Positions 30,901-32,874 are shown, counted from the first letter of the stretch. The stretch: DNA of 38,208 nt from an uncultured Lachnospiraceae bacterium (GCA_946403075.1 CAMIYN010000018.1:1-38208), one strand, 5' to 3'. Notes: a model not told the origin generated them from the sequence alone. A program made the numbers and translations.

Positions 30901-32009
30901 CATCCATAAAACATCCAACTTATATCAGTTGCACTACTTGTATCAAGAGTATCAAGTCCAAATATTTGAGTTAATTTTTTACAATCAGTAAATAACCCTC
31001 TCATATCTTCTATTTTACTTGTGTCTATTCCTGATATATCAACTCTCTCTAAACTATGGTTTTGTCTAAATATATCTAAAATCCCTGTTAGATTTGTAGG
31101 TCTAAAAGAAGACAAATCTACTTCTATTAATTTATAGTTATATTCAAACATATGGCTTATATCAGTTGTATCTGTTGCATCTAAATAATATAACCCCTCA
31201 ATATATTTTACTTTTGACATCCTTTCAAAATATTTTGTCGCATTAACTGGAAGTTTTGCATTTATATTGGTTTTTATTCTAACTACTACTTCTTTTCCAT
31301 TTACAAATGCATCTATACCCCTTGCAAGGTTTTTAACTTCTCCATCAAGCTCTTCATCAGTTTTTACAAAAGTCAATTTCTCTATTTGACTCTTGTTTAT
31401 ACTTAATTTATCTATAAATTTCTCTAATACTACATCATTACCCTCAAAGCCATATTTCTTTTTACCTGCAATACCTAACTCTACTGATTCTTCTACTATA
31501 GAATCAGTTGCTGTATCTATTGTGGTTTCATTAGTGCTACCTATCTCACTCTCAACTTGGGTTTCAGTATTATCAACATCTACTTGGGTTTCGGTTTCTT
31601 CACTCTCTACTTGAGTTTCGGTTTCTTCACCATCTGTTTTTTCCATATCTATAGGGGCAACACTTTCATCACTCTCTTCACCTGTTGTATTGGTGGAAAC
31701 TTTATCACTATCTTGCTTTTCCTCGACATCAAAACCATCTGATGTACTTTCCAGTACATCAGTCTCTTCTTCCTCTTCTACGGTTTTTTCATCGCCTGCT
31801 ATCTCTATGTCATCATCGATATCCGCTTCTTCTTCACCACTATCATAAATCTCTGCACTCGATTCATAAGTTTCCGAGCCACTAGCAAGCTCTTCTATAT
31901 CAAGTGGTTTACTACCACTATTACTCGCAAGTGCTTCTAGATTTACACTTGTGAATACCATTGTCATACATAAGACAAATGCTAATACTCTTTTCATTAA
32001 TTTTTTCAT
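3438..32009 (-). CDS. Giant secreted BspA-like (DUF285) leucine-rich-repeat protein, about 9,523 aa
   Basis: This is a single open frame of 28.6 kb with no interruption. I chose ATG 32009-32007 because AAAGGTGG sits 8 nt before it; a GTG at 32021 gives four more residues but lies inside that SD. Order of parts, in approximate residues: signal peptide 1-30; acidic Glu/Ser/Thr region 31-185; super-modules 1-22 to 6140; beta-prism-like module 6140-6325; super-modules 23-25 to 7140; second prism-like module to 7420; super-modules 26-29 to 8490; two prism-like modules 8490-8965; four Listeria-Bacteroides repeats 8970-9330; last prism-like module 9335-9523. LRRs have the form F-x-T-x-N-V-x-x-M-S-x-M-F-x-x-C-x-x-L, well over a hundred copies. 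There is no LPXTG, SLH, transmembrane or choline/GW-type anchor at the C-terminus. BspA-family proteins bind host matrix or partner bacteria; adhesion is therefore inferred. Predicted mass is about 1 MDa. Confidence 0.93.
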   Translation of the reverse strand: MKKLMKRVLAFVLCMTMVFTSVNLEALASNSGSKPLDIEELASGSETYESSAEIYDSGEEEADIDDDIEIAGDEKTVEEEEETDVLESTSDGFDVEEKQDSDKVSTNTTGEESDESVAPIDMEKTDGEETETQVESEETETQVDVDNTETQVESEIGSTNETTIDTATDSIVEESVELGIAGKKKYGFEGNDVVLEKFIDKLSINKSQIEKLTFVKTDEELDGEVKNLARGIDAFVNGKEVVVRIKTNINAKLPVNATKYFERMSKVKYIEGLYYLDATDTTDISHMFEYNYKLIEVDLSSFRPTNLTGILDIFRQNHSLERVDISGIDTSKIEDMRGLFTDCKKLTQIFGLDTLDTSSATDISWMFYGCNSLKEIDLSSFTINSAVVVGDLFTYTNKLEKVIIGKTVEKDVININSAVKIIEKKPLSYSLNGNENILEVGRFLYKLKNIPYQTITKIKFVKGSAAELDELKENSKIEYPIVNSDGTNDNRLVALIKGTEVHIWVAADTDFYFDREGKGAIAFFKGMENLTEIEGLDIFNVNGTKDLSYMFYGCSSLENIKGIENFDTKDVKNMSYMFYGCSSLVEVNLYKFTITDDTNITDMFREAINLETIYASEKFAESKRLEINKSLDREIEFKKYVVEKKDVVLEKFIDKLSIHKSQIEKLTFVETNDDFSGDRVELAEGITAFVEDSEVIVRIREDINAKLPVNAKGYFESMSNVKYINGIYYLDGTDTTDISHMFEYDYKLLEVDLSGFKAKNLTEVLDIFRQNHSLERVDIAGLDTSKVKDMRGMFTDCKNLTSIFGLNTLDTSNATDMSWLFYGCSSLKEIDLSKFKIKDTTNLNYMFQKTDSLEKVIVKSERENKLFVKGRTNIKDTNMFRYKPMLSFSKSGDSDNILEVGRFFYKLNSKHQLIETVKFVKETIDVSSLPEGTIIEYPIKITEDSDEVKNDERLAVVMDGLNAIVYVNSDVNLCFAKDEGTNRGGAEGFFMGMESLRNIEGLDIFNTAGTGVFSHFYSGCEKLSIIDLGFLKGNTDLVNLSYMFYNCSNLETINGFEVLDTTKVIDMSSMFYGCENLKTMTGFDELNAANVTDMSYMFYNCGSLNLERLFDKISTEKVQDMSHMFDGMSSVENLYLNDLIVGNETITTDMFLNTKNLKVVYVTPNFPANKRAGTGVAESVQFIESAEIPFTLGKFIDELNIKADIEKLSFVRGASKIEGEIKDLTDENIGVDLFIQGNEVVVRIRNIVRLMLPSDASYYFSNMTSLKTIIGLENLDVSDVTDMSYMFYNNPNLVEVDLSSFKSTNLTDINNIFGNNSSLAKINISNLNTKNVTDMSYMFNNCSNLTEIVGLGTLDTSAVTTMKHMFDGCEKLEDFSSFENFDTSNVSDMSYMFYNCKSINSLSGLMKTNTSSVTDMSYMFYGCENLSEIGILENFDTANVKTMKNMFSGCKALTTINAIKNFDTAKVTDMSYMFYNCENLIVDESVDNFDTEEVTDMSYMFNGLKNMTEIYIRNWTIKDITNTKYMLSNTEKLTTIFMGTGADVVKRLPQALGANNSVIVKFNDVILNKFINNLSIQAKNIKDLTFKRSNGEITGETKITDGIFASVKDNNVTIRINKKFNAKLPENASSYFSGMTNVESITGLSNLDMSSVTNMSKMFNGNENLKMVDLSQVKTTSNLTNISEMFKGNKNLSSVNISGINTSNVQTMMGLFNNCSSLTTIIGLDKYDVKNIADMSYMFSDCSSLTEIPNLEKFYTNQVTDMSHMFSDCTSLTKITSLGNLNTSKVTNMSSMFSNCSSLTEITILEKIDTSNVKDMSYMFSDCTKLKTLDGIINFKTSNVTDMSYMFYNCISITSGTIFKNFNTANVKNMSSMFYGCSSVVEFDFTNWIVPSTTITTDMLKNTTNLAVVYVSENFDSSKRNVLATGAGDDVVFMQGVILEKFVNKLAIPIEDIQTLSFVKSNSSFGGNRYDIVEGKIDAFINGKNVIVRSIGKDIILPADASYYFSGMTNVETIKGLEYLNMSSVTKMTGMFANNKKLKEIDLSNTITTSALRDIQEMFKENNSLTKVNVLNLNTSRVTTMKELFYNCSNLSTLIGINMFDTSNVSDMSYMFYNCSSITNLENIEGFNTKSVTNMSSMFYGLSSIKTLDSIKNFDTRNVLDMSYMFYGLSNLTAIDSLEKFDTSNVIDMSYMFFDCKNITSLEPIKDFNTNNVKNMSSMFYNCKGITTLTDIKYFDTSNVTNMSYMFYNCSNLTDIESVKNFNTKNVEYMNYMFYGLSKITDGTVFKNFNTENIKDVSGMFSNMTSLMELYLVKWTISLNVTTTNMLKNTTSLQTVYIGPNCIAGKMNATATGASQSVKFVDEFSVLLEKNFFTKLGIGRGEIEKLTFERTNESFSGERVDIVLDKIDAFINEKEVVVRIKTEDSIKLPEDSSDFFYNMKKVKYIEGLSNLDMNNVKNMSSMFYNNSELLEIDLSGIRTGSLDNVSQMFRNNTKITKINLSGMNTSNTANFSRMFENCKNLTTIVGLETFDTSKASNFSYMFSNCSSLELKRQLDKFDTSNVSQMNYIFNGASSIKELYLTNWTVRTYTQTSNMFAGCTSLKAVYVGPNFSESKRSTIKRPNNAEFIDSFEITLDKFLDDIDKIDKKDITKLSFVKGGSNIQGARYDINQMATAFINGSEVTVRIVSGVIAKLPEDSSGYFSGMTRLRSIEGLQNLKAEDVENMSSMFDGNTQLTEIDLSTFRPNKLTDMSFMFNGNTHLENIDISGIDTSNVSDMSYMFANCQALNTINGLQNFNTSNVENMEYMFDGCQSLEWGEQVSSFNMTKITKPIKGMFRGNSNMKELYLVGWTENIVMDLDTFQYDTKLETIYVGAAPNCAAELRRVLPENVEIKVLNSENVTLNRFVDSLNKISVEDIEKLSFVKTNRDFDGDKQDLTGNNRGIDAFVNEKEVVVRIKLTVTPKLPSNSTKYFSDMSKVKYIEGLNYLNLSAVENMSEMFANDRELIEIDLSSFAQANMLKNMSQVFQNNVNLTKINLSSFKTSNVTDMSGLFNGCTALKSIIGLDELDTSNVLNMSYMFARCIDLESIYGLESIDTGKVENMSAMFYQCSSLKYISGIEDLNTSSVTRLSNMFESCESLDLEKAVDKFDTRRVENFQRVFAGTKVKNLYITNWTVGATTNTSGLFEGNTNLEVVYVGWGYDDTKFSNLVVSAASTVRIERYITDVTLEKFVEKLNNAKNIQKLTIVKSNENFAGNIKNLAYGIDCFENNNEVTIRIHTNINARFPINSAGYFSGLESCQSIEGIENLNSVGITDISEMFSKDVALKSINVSGLDTTKVSNMSKLFNECSNLEQIIGLASFKTENTKDMSYMFNGLSKLSSISGLQNFITKNVKNMSYMFASCSSITTLDGIKSFNTENVVDMSHMFEGCNSLKFGNELANFDTAKVDTMEALFSGMSSMESLNITSWVVDRSIITTDMFKNTTNLKTVYVGGGFDNTKKTTSETSVSSEVVFKLVLQDVTLGKFNEELSIKAEQIEKLTFMRTNAMFNGKKDNLVNSDGGTIDAFVNGNEVIVRVDVRLNPKLPADARNYFSRMTKLKSIEGLSILDASDVTNMGEMFFDDNALLEIDISSFRPKKLIDINRAFYNCQSLKKVDISGIDTSNVTNMSYLFDSCQQLKEIVGLETMNTSSVTDMSFMFAGCSKLENIKGLESFDTSNVTNMSHMFYYCETLKEFEAIENFDTTKVTNMQNVFATTNISVIYLTNWTVTENTNTTNMFGKNIKTVYVRNGFGEVARTQYNQKNSRVNFVTFQEIIVEKFISKLSKIKYDEIEKLTFVKTDNELDGIKEKIKVGLDYYVNDKEVTVRIRSFLNAKLPTDASGYFSNMFSVKSIEGLDNLDTSETTNMNYMFANCDNLETINGLETFDTSNVKDMSYMFSCCYKLKDGEKFNDFDTTEVTNMEGMFSLAEELTEIHISGWTVSDRTNTKSMFDGAKNLKTIYIGAGYADSKREDAYEYIKNVEDVTLNKFVDNISSIKSIEKLTFRRSNRSFDEKVNIANGIGYYVNDKEVVVIIKGNINAKLPSNAEGYFSGLESLKSIERLFMLDASAVNSMKAMFKGDVKLKNIDLSGFTTQNLKDISQMFEGDEELVSVDLTNIDTKNVENMQAVFSGCKKLQNIIGIEYLNTSNVKDMSYMFNNCNAITDGKIFNNFDTAKVVNMERTFYGVKALDAIYITCWTVSNTTITTDMFSYSSVLRTIHIGKGYDKSKETKVVGTNYNVQYVRYDSREIRLDKFVDSLKNIKVDEIETLTFVKTEEPFDGEKESFTPWIDFYVNNTNITVCIRDNTNVKLPADASYYFANMTQVQSINGLDNLDTSDVTNMKAMFKGNENLKNIDMSSFVSEKLKDISQMFDGNKNLERVDFSNFDVSKVTDMSSLFKNCSKLTEIVDIDKFNTGNVESMADTFNNVSSITELYLSNWFVSNNTVTTNMLLNTTELKTVYIGLDFSKNKATAKATEASNSVEFKLLIYDITLGDIFGQLPGAVYRSNIESLMIVKTDGELSGTKQEIVKGVTWFIDKKVARLRINTNINAKLPNDATNYFANMTEVQRISGLSNLDTSDVTNMSGMFSGNGNLETITDIGALNTENVTNMEKMFYGCIKLTDGKMFDNFDTTNVMNMKEMFAGAEGFKEIYLNYWVFSENTDLTNMLLNTKNLQTVYIGATFPENKKIVTGCENSVEFVKNSEDLTLDSFVDKLDGINKANIEKLIFTRVNKEFVGKPTTIVEGVDYYVNGNVVTVKIDVNKNIKLPIDASKYFANMTQVKSIVGLSNFDTSETKNMSEMFSGNSNLKTITGLEGFNTENVTNMNKMFKDCSSLTEGKGFDSFDTTKVADMSNMFENVANIKELYISNWVITDDTDIKSIFAGTTNLKTVYIGEGFVENKRTKDATSAANDDIEFKLYMHNVEITNFIDKIGIERENIEKLTFTKINDGIKGSKLLIANGINCYVNNNEVVVHIKNNVNAKLPEDLSGYFAGMTSVKSINGLSNFDTSETTNMSYMFSGNSNLETITGLEGFNTENVTNMSYMFDGCSLLNLEKEVDTFDTENVKTMESMFRGASSITTIYLSSWTVNTTTIVSNMFSDTTNLETVYVAKSFSSAKATAGATGCSSEVNFKEFAKNVVLQKFVDKLKNINVEEIQELSFVKTNKELSGKKENLVDGVDCYVDGAKVLVRIKKYVNAKFPTSISSYFSGMKKVESIDGIYNLDVSNVISMEGMFEGDEKLFQVSLSGLRPPELTNISAMFKGNKSLNSVDLAGLNVQKVTTMGSMFEGCESLINVLGLDTFDTSKVSNMSKMFYGCKNLKSLEYIKDFNTSNVETMESMFEGCKLLNTSGMINNFDTLKVTTMKNMFKGVESITELDLTNWSISSNTIITDMLSGTTNLNIVNVKNSFDEEREKETGAADEVEFKRRTFDTVLNKFLNKLKNNIPENEIESLSFEKGNADNSSIADTVYLGKGIYAFINKKSVTIKIDVDVNAKLPASAKEYFSGMTKVKEVKGLENLDTSNVTDMSFMFKGCESLETITGLESFNTSIVTTAEEMFSGCYKIEKLDLSNFVVYPDFIVTNMLKDTKLLDFVFVDVTFNSEKQKATNALDDVNFIYKYTTTTLGDMKGTLSVVRDKVDYENITKLTFMRNGSNISGEKIESGLLEIYVNGTEVVINVDNKGLAMPKDASKFFKDLKSVKEINGISVIDVSNVKNISQMFEGCENLESIDVTSFSVSKLTNIDNMFNGCKSLKTIKGINLINLEEVESFENLFNGCESLTNIDLSDMDTTKIKNMKYMFYGVSAIESIDLGSFTITNETDTTNMLKDTTKLTQVIVGEGFEKNKMSSNATGCSSEVKFIYPDIYLDSLFDKLSSTIKKEDIKSIKFTGDYVVNDARITIMDGVNVSNDNGNITVHLKSDRVVKLPDDSTGFFANMTKLESISGLSDINLENVHKFDGMFSNDTSLKNIDLSKLKVKKLASVREMFKGCIALEKVTFRDSKSNSIDLSGVSSFDGMFYDCKKLNEIVGIEYMQTKTASNLSSMFKDCESLVTLDLSSFYVDEYMTVGDMLKGTNKLETVYYSDSFASSSLATVKTTANKNTKFINKRINNYIKDIKAVVKPYSAAKKIFEEKGYDIINDNLNGGEDNSEIYLGCQWTTNSSEAIGEISGLYAKNDVPTDQLDFSHFTQDATMVTDFNNKIIDFNEGVKKENQGDTFKKVFLVYKKDGSDEKSVIKNIKFTQSDRDDEFRTVKAKAEYTGNLPIDYTPKSNTDLNLNDSVIGQSSIYMHYQTAKVSYTPRLVDRFKGITANDINRIQFVEDDKNDQDEKIALSDYITISYKTFNNSTTMTVSMLNGEKFALPEDSSYYFANMKKLESITGLELLDWSNVKTVSHMFYNNPSLTKIEGLSKLTATEKITDMSYMFAKCSNLNTITGIAGINTSVPDGVVTLNTANVVDMSYMFMGCEALGIFNLSGFKTGNVKNMAGMFRGVMMAEIIDFTGEKISANYPDKSINTSPTNFDTSIVSNMSGMFYGCVERLTELDLTNFVVNMGVDKTYMLRDTNELEKVLVTPKFEKEKNETYNNITGALASVIFEIVGDVDSSGDVDTSGDDNKNLIAKIKGIAPSQIQSLSFENNAENTTGKSYKLGEGITAYVDGTKVVINNTTGKNIEIESGFEYFANMYNLVEISGLDTLDIKGSYERMFANCNSLETIDGINAMNTKNIKNMSQMFVGCTSLKKLYLTNWVVANDTNVSNMLKDTYTLETVYVSSGFVKEKRTANATGASEIVKFLYEYSQPVDTIISELVSRNFLESHQVKDITFLHFTNESSAPSTYSKHIELRQGVHIYKIDTNGLTIQINIQGGSKLTLPANANGYFKDMSKLKEVKGLTYLDFSQVRYMREFFKGCENLETVDFGDLTPGIDDKTGQIVINPSTGQPYMKWYTDLDLSKVRDISEMFSGCGKLKDLKMAPIGKNVIKDKVFGDYWWTDVVRENTHLLGDNEGVVILKNDQTIKGYSDDKKNIVYEPISRYKDMNSRQELRVLRTLYDEKGNLNKYYFPTSDGIIVDTEEYRKEYVFRGYKVSFSGDEYFSGYVGIEGAAKFIVARPEFIKRPVYISEITAIHTNEDNEGLESKEKIKKKMEGLGWTFIDFDFNKGARKEKKHLGISWGDWRSAREVYIGYKTTTNEDEAINFIGMISKDEDEQPDEPDLFVIDADGTEKTVKGSVVRRPYYVDSKNQVYHRIDFNEAAGGAFTYLYTVKKSQGLSYPPITKLNPLEGLESYSVDYKNYNIVNRNGDGSIVCDNDLHKYFYELINKYESEDEEGKKKPEYLPYKFILKKKRIPCSILANLNLNAKYGKNTDAPVIGLTYWRGYENESWKNKMVHGASEEPKEIKDVTLDKFFDKIEGINKADITSLRFTKGYKGKEISGYTYENNKREEIETEPKGTVISLKDGVDLYLDGTDITVSAAEYVNLKFPEDMSGYFEGLRKIKSIEGLNLFDRIKVSNVSNMFKGNQRLTEIDMSNFIISSDTKVDGMFSDANRLQKVYYDDDSAILVNNKKTKAPSGVEYVAPLDVEIGNVLDIISDKYDRKEIFTMNFTKNKQRLKGDEFYVAKGVMVYADFDSDFPTVNVNIDSGIHAKLPKDASRYFEGMSNLKYLTGLEYLDATDTIDMSYMFYGCNNLLWVNDLSKLSEEKIANYKINKDATKSFNISSLKPKQVLNLSHMFDGCKNVKKVDVSNIDTAYVYDFSYMFNDMQCLNEIIGIGKMQTDSGINFSYMFANCYSLNKLDLSQFSIDYQETNAKDKNSVPKIKAGLDMFENINKYGIDRVRVRVGEDKKFENVILKNLKITVGEYAYDFISALKQKKTPSITEVYVDDYEVNPYGQIMKRMVYDENYPIISYADITKVQNSANITKIADLSILKNAGNKITKIKFVKNANLRGLNAVKISDGINAYVGNYEKYITNHQLVDKSEVKDQSMIETDKGLVYYPLDTVIYDNPEAIARDKEKAPMNVLYINIDRNYVFTPDNNKFLSGMQYIEEFEGLELINLVENKVIDLTGMFMGNIALKTIDLSFMEQMKNYANNDVRIKKLTSLFEGCTSLKEIKGLDKIDTTALEDMSRMFYGCTGFDGDRLDISDILLYEENKWRVNIDKMVEGAKFSELVVGDDFPIINRDTMGIASSSTVSVQTLNITVKKIKDVVNNVSNIKTIRFTKNMLNSYLEGYTNLGSLAAVPNDSDYKDSMIVYEKDNDIIVNVKKGVRALLPTDSSKYFENMSNLTKVTGFTSVLYFDNVVNMSYMFKGCTNLKSVDFSGDDLYPTNIKYVTNFSGLFEDCKNLESIGKIRSDLIGEGVKFDISSVFKGVNKANVIREYIDLLPENKGLVEYDLTGANTTDPWWALRDIRNNDQKLIEYKFPNYVKDEKNVSKGYKLSENGTSYTSNLYMGVCGTKKYVKAKIYFGTKPIYIKEIAAAHNNKDNHGKDDPKKELRDAGYEVLDLNFNKGSDKKKKSGGWTDSSEVYMGYKTTDNINEALGYIAMVKGEKGKDPANQRSIRVNPDTTEKASKVYTGNIVKDPSGKYGIDFNERAGGDYLYLYTVKYNKDMPCGAITSLHPLYPLFPPSLANMMTNLFGVQYDGKVVGGLDLLTVKDTTYRVACDNDMSESTDVNIIANLNRGSKRKGGDAGIIALGTLSNYWLYPTEVYNAKETKVASKLNTKTANGESIKRGLSYKEAYEYSSSATFIEDVKVVAAKNRITARNIFKENNYTMVEAVYLNGRASGLPLRDSDYYGKDQLYIGYKTTKDQEKALTEISEIIYYDGDTKCPDTIMISKNDSEALYTVVTDFNGEKYSTIMSSDIHGYVLKSRDKNLGHPLTKIDLIAMSSAYTEKDISSNGKYIVAKDVVTEEMADYNKNGYGMRVYMRYEKAVPGANNVKKEEEIPKNGYKLKYELNGGKFDEDYIDEGYMELNPIFVKGGGRVLHLPAVIDTLAMLTKEGHQFVGWYFDKELTDGPYKEVNDGNIGKIKDGTIYAKWRKSLKLKFELNGGKLDEKYTVANEVYTTFIYGRTLALPIKWFVKRDGYNFLGWYFDKELTNGPYEEINDDNVGMIKDGTVYAKWHSENYKLKYDLKGGYFDKDYVDVGYINLNPTFVVGKGEEIELPKASMVSTNNSTYEFVGWYFDRNFTKGPYKYVNDENVKFFDNDTIYARWHDTTYNLRYELNGGSFNMSYVSANMMSLYPTFKRGSGKKLELPIARPLPMINRAGYEFVGWYFDKALTNGPYREVNDTNVVLINNDTIYAKWQKTGELIKPSLNLKKVNSIEEEYIEDIKMVVGNKTEAKKTFAKNGYTMIDVNLNDGTSGTPIYIGYKTTTNEKDAIRGIGERWFNANGRNPSEYVGNYHKYEFTAVTDFDGKQHNTNEGGTSLARWVYLYVSDDEKAGEPIKDIEVLSYNSESTVSNLSNNRQYEVVVNSNDNGLADFNRGANRIGNKRIYIRYKK
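4020..5105 (-). other. Four Listeria-Bacteroides (InlB B-type, Flg_new) repeats in the giant protein
   Basis: Four units of about 90 residues run from YKLKYELNGGKF to the last IYAKWQKTG. Each has Y-x-L-x-Y-x-L-x-G-G at the start, F-V-G-W-Y-F-D-K-x-L-T-x-G-P-Y in the middle and T-I-Y-A-K-W at the end. This is the Listeria-Bacteroides repeat (PF09479 type), a small beta-grasp unit common as a stalk in surface proteins. Units are longer than the usual 70 residues because of an insert before GWYFD. They follow the fourth prism-like module. Confidence 0.85.
5115..5710 (-). other. MABP-like beta-prism module 4 of the giant protein
   Basis: The segment starts TFIEDVKVVAAKNRITARNI and contains NYTMVEAVYLNGRAS, then QLYIGYKTTKDQEKALTEIS, then a third part ending DYNKNGYGMRVYMRYEK. 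Start and end match the C-terminal module closely, so the modules are one family used five times. It sits between module 3 and the Listeria-Bacteroides repeats. Confidence 0.5.
5715..6540 (-). other. MABP-like module 3 with extended insert
   Basis: It starts KPIYIKEIAAAHNNKDNHG, then GYEVLDLNFNKGS, EVYMGYKTTDNINEALGYIA and DFNERAGGDYLYLYTVKYN. It continues for about 100 more residues with ITSLHPL and IIANLNRGSKRKGGDAGIIA. The second half parallels module 2 (ILANLNLNAKYGKNTDAPVI), so both share a longer architecture than modules 1, 4 and 5. Confidence 0.45.
9765..10590 (-). other. MABP-like module 2 with extended insert
   Basis: It starts RPVYISEITAIHTNEDNEG, then GWTFIDFDFNKGA, EVYIGYKTTTNEDEAINFIG and DFNEAAGGAFTYLYTVKKS. 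An extra segment follows with CDNDLHKYFYE and ILANLNLNAKYGKNTD, ending near TYWRGYENESWKN. It separates LRR super-modules 25 and 26. Confidence 0.45.
13030..13600 (-). other. MABP-like module 1, embedded between LRR super-modules
   Basis: It starts NYIKDIKAVVKPYSAAKKIF, then GYDIINDNLNGGED, EIYLGCQWTTNSSEAIGEIS and VTDFNNKIIDFNEG, then VFLVYKKDGSDEKSVIKNIK. It is the most diverged of the five modules. Its place at about two thirds of the protein divides the long regular LRR stack from the more irregular C-terminal third. Confidence 0.45.
13600..31455 (-). repeat. Stack of about 22 LRR super-modules coded in tandem
   Basis: Each super-module has a head of about 75 residues (for example VTLNKFVDNI, IEKLTF, then G-I-D-x-F-V-N-x-K-E-V-V-V-R-I and N-A-K-L-P-x-D-A-S-x-Y-F-S-x-M). 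It continues with roughly 3-11 LRRs of 23-25 residues, then a tail of the form T-N-W-T-V ... T-T-N-M ... V-Y-V-G. Modules 1+2 and 3+4 repeat as pairs: a VVLEKFIDKLS head is followed by an NILEVGRF head, pointing to duplication of a two-module unit. The LRR number varies between modules. Seven more, less regular super-modules follow downstream in the protein. Confidence 0.85.
31510..31919 (-). other. Acidic low-complexity linker of the giant protein
   Basis: After the signal peptide come about 135 residues rich in Glu, Asp, Ser and Thr, including EEEEET and three TETQV units spaced about 10 residues apart. The paralogue at 1-1717 has the same region with small in-frame differences. It is likely unfolded and may hold the LRR stack away from the cell or from the export channel. 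No function can be assigned. Confidence 0.7.
31920..32009 (-). other. Sec signal peptide of the giant protein
   Basis: The N-terminus MKKLMKRVLAFVLCMTMVF has a basic start and a hydrophobic core, followed by TSVNLEALAS, which gives an A-x-A type site (A-L-A, then S) near residues 27-29. The protein is therefore predicted to leave the cytoplasm by Sec. There is no lipobox: the Cys falls within the core and lacks the preceding L-x-[AG] context at the cleavage point. Confidence 0.85.
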
Positions 32010-32061
32010 TTTAGTTTCCACCTTTATTTATTTATTTATATAAAGTTATTGTTATACTTTT

Positions 32062-32332
32062 GGGAGCCCTTGTAGGGGCGAAGCACCGCGAGCCCTTGTA
32101 GGGGCAAACCAACGGAAGCCCTTGTAGGGGCGAAGTACCACGAGCCCATAGTAAGACAGTAGTGTTAACCATTGGGTGCCCTTGTAGGGGCGAACCATCG
32201 GGAGCCCTTGTAGGGGCAAACCATCGGGTGCCCTTGTAGGGGCGAACCATCGGGAGCCCTTGTAGGGGCGAACCAGTGGGAGCCCGTTTGCGAGCCCCTA
32301 CATTACTTGGCTTCGCCCCCTACAGCTCGCAC
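32062..32332 (-). repeat. 26-bp tandem repeat array in the leader of the giant gene
   Basis: There are about seven units of the 26-bp repeat, interrupted once by the alternative spacer (ATAGTAAGACAGTAGTGTTAA). The array ends with the same GCGAGC...GCTCGCAC terminal motif as the array at 1774-2060. It begins 53 nt upstream of the ATG at 32009. The interruption shows that the tandem form and the 47-bp spaced form are versions of one element. Confidence 0.9.
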
Positions 32333-32463
32333 ATACCTTGTGTCTAGAATAACTACAAAAAACAATGCAGCACAAAAGATAATATAACACTTAACTATTA
32401 TCTCATATTCTACATCTAAATATCACAACAAAAGCCAAAATAGACTTCTTGTTGAGATATTAT

Positions 32464-32493
32464 AAAATACCACAAAATCACACATTTTGTCAA
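32464..32493 (-). promoter_or_regulatory. Candidate sigma-A promoter of the giant BspA-like gene
   Basis: On the minus strand, TTGACA (32493-32488) is followed after 18 nt by TATTTT (32469-32464) with an upstream TGG. The predicted start near 32455 gives a leader of about 445 nt containing the repeat array. The arrangement is conserved in the duplicate at 2192-2221. A TATAAT occurs just downstream, but 23 nt from the -35. Confidence 0.45.
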
Positions 32494-32540
32494 TATATTA
32501 ATCTATAAAATTATTTAAATTCATAAAATTTGATTAAAAA

Positions 32541-32572
32541 TTCAAAATTCTAACAATTAGTAAAATTTTGAA
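32541..32572. repeat. Inverted repeat upstream of the promoter (right copy)
   Basis: TTCAAAATT and AATTTTGAA are inverted around a 14-nt centre, identical to 2269-2300. It is placed 50-80 bp upstream of the candidate promoter of the giant gene. It could be an activator or repressor site; the regulator is unknown. Confidence 0.5.
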
Positions 32573-32874
32573 CAATTTTCAAAATAGCAAGGACAGTTAA
32601 TAATTCATATAAAATCAAGAGTTTTATCTATGTTAACTAATTTTTGCTAATCCATAGCATAGCTATATTATATTTTATAATAAGTTATTAGTTCTTATTA
32701 AGCTGTAATCCACATAACTAATTTAAATAATTTTTAGAATTTATTTTCTTGACTATTTGAGAATTTTATAAATTTTTAAGTATTTTTACACATTTTTTAA
32801 ATATATTGCAATTTTTAGTGATAATAATTAATTTTTCAATCATTTGGCTGCCTTTCACAAAACAGTAGCGAAAA
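32573..32874. other. AT-rich intergenic segment with no gene
   Basis: This matches 2301-2562 for most of its length, then has about 55 extra bases (CAATCATTTGGCTGCC region, 32820-32874) that are absent in the left copy. I find no coding frame, RNA gene or clear regulatory fold here. Confidence 0.6.

Noticed and set aside
3466-31885. Many plus-strand open frames of 60-230 codons opposite the giant gene
   Set aside because: They are antisense shadows of a repetitive AT-rich gene, with repeated Phe/Ser/Leu-rich translations, no SD pattern and no recognisable domain.
32019-32021. GTG as the start of the giant gene
   Set aside because: It lies within the AAAGGTGG SD of the ATG at 32009. The ATG gives a standard signal peptide start (MKKLMKRVLAF).
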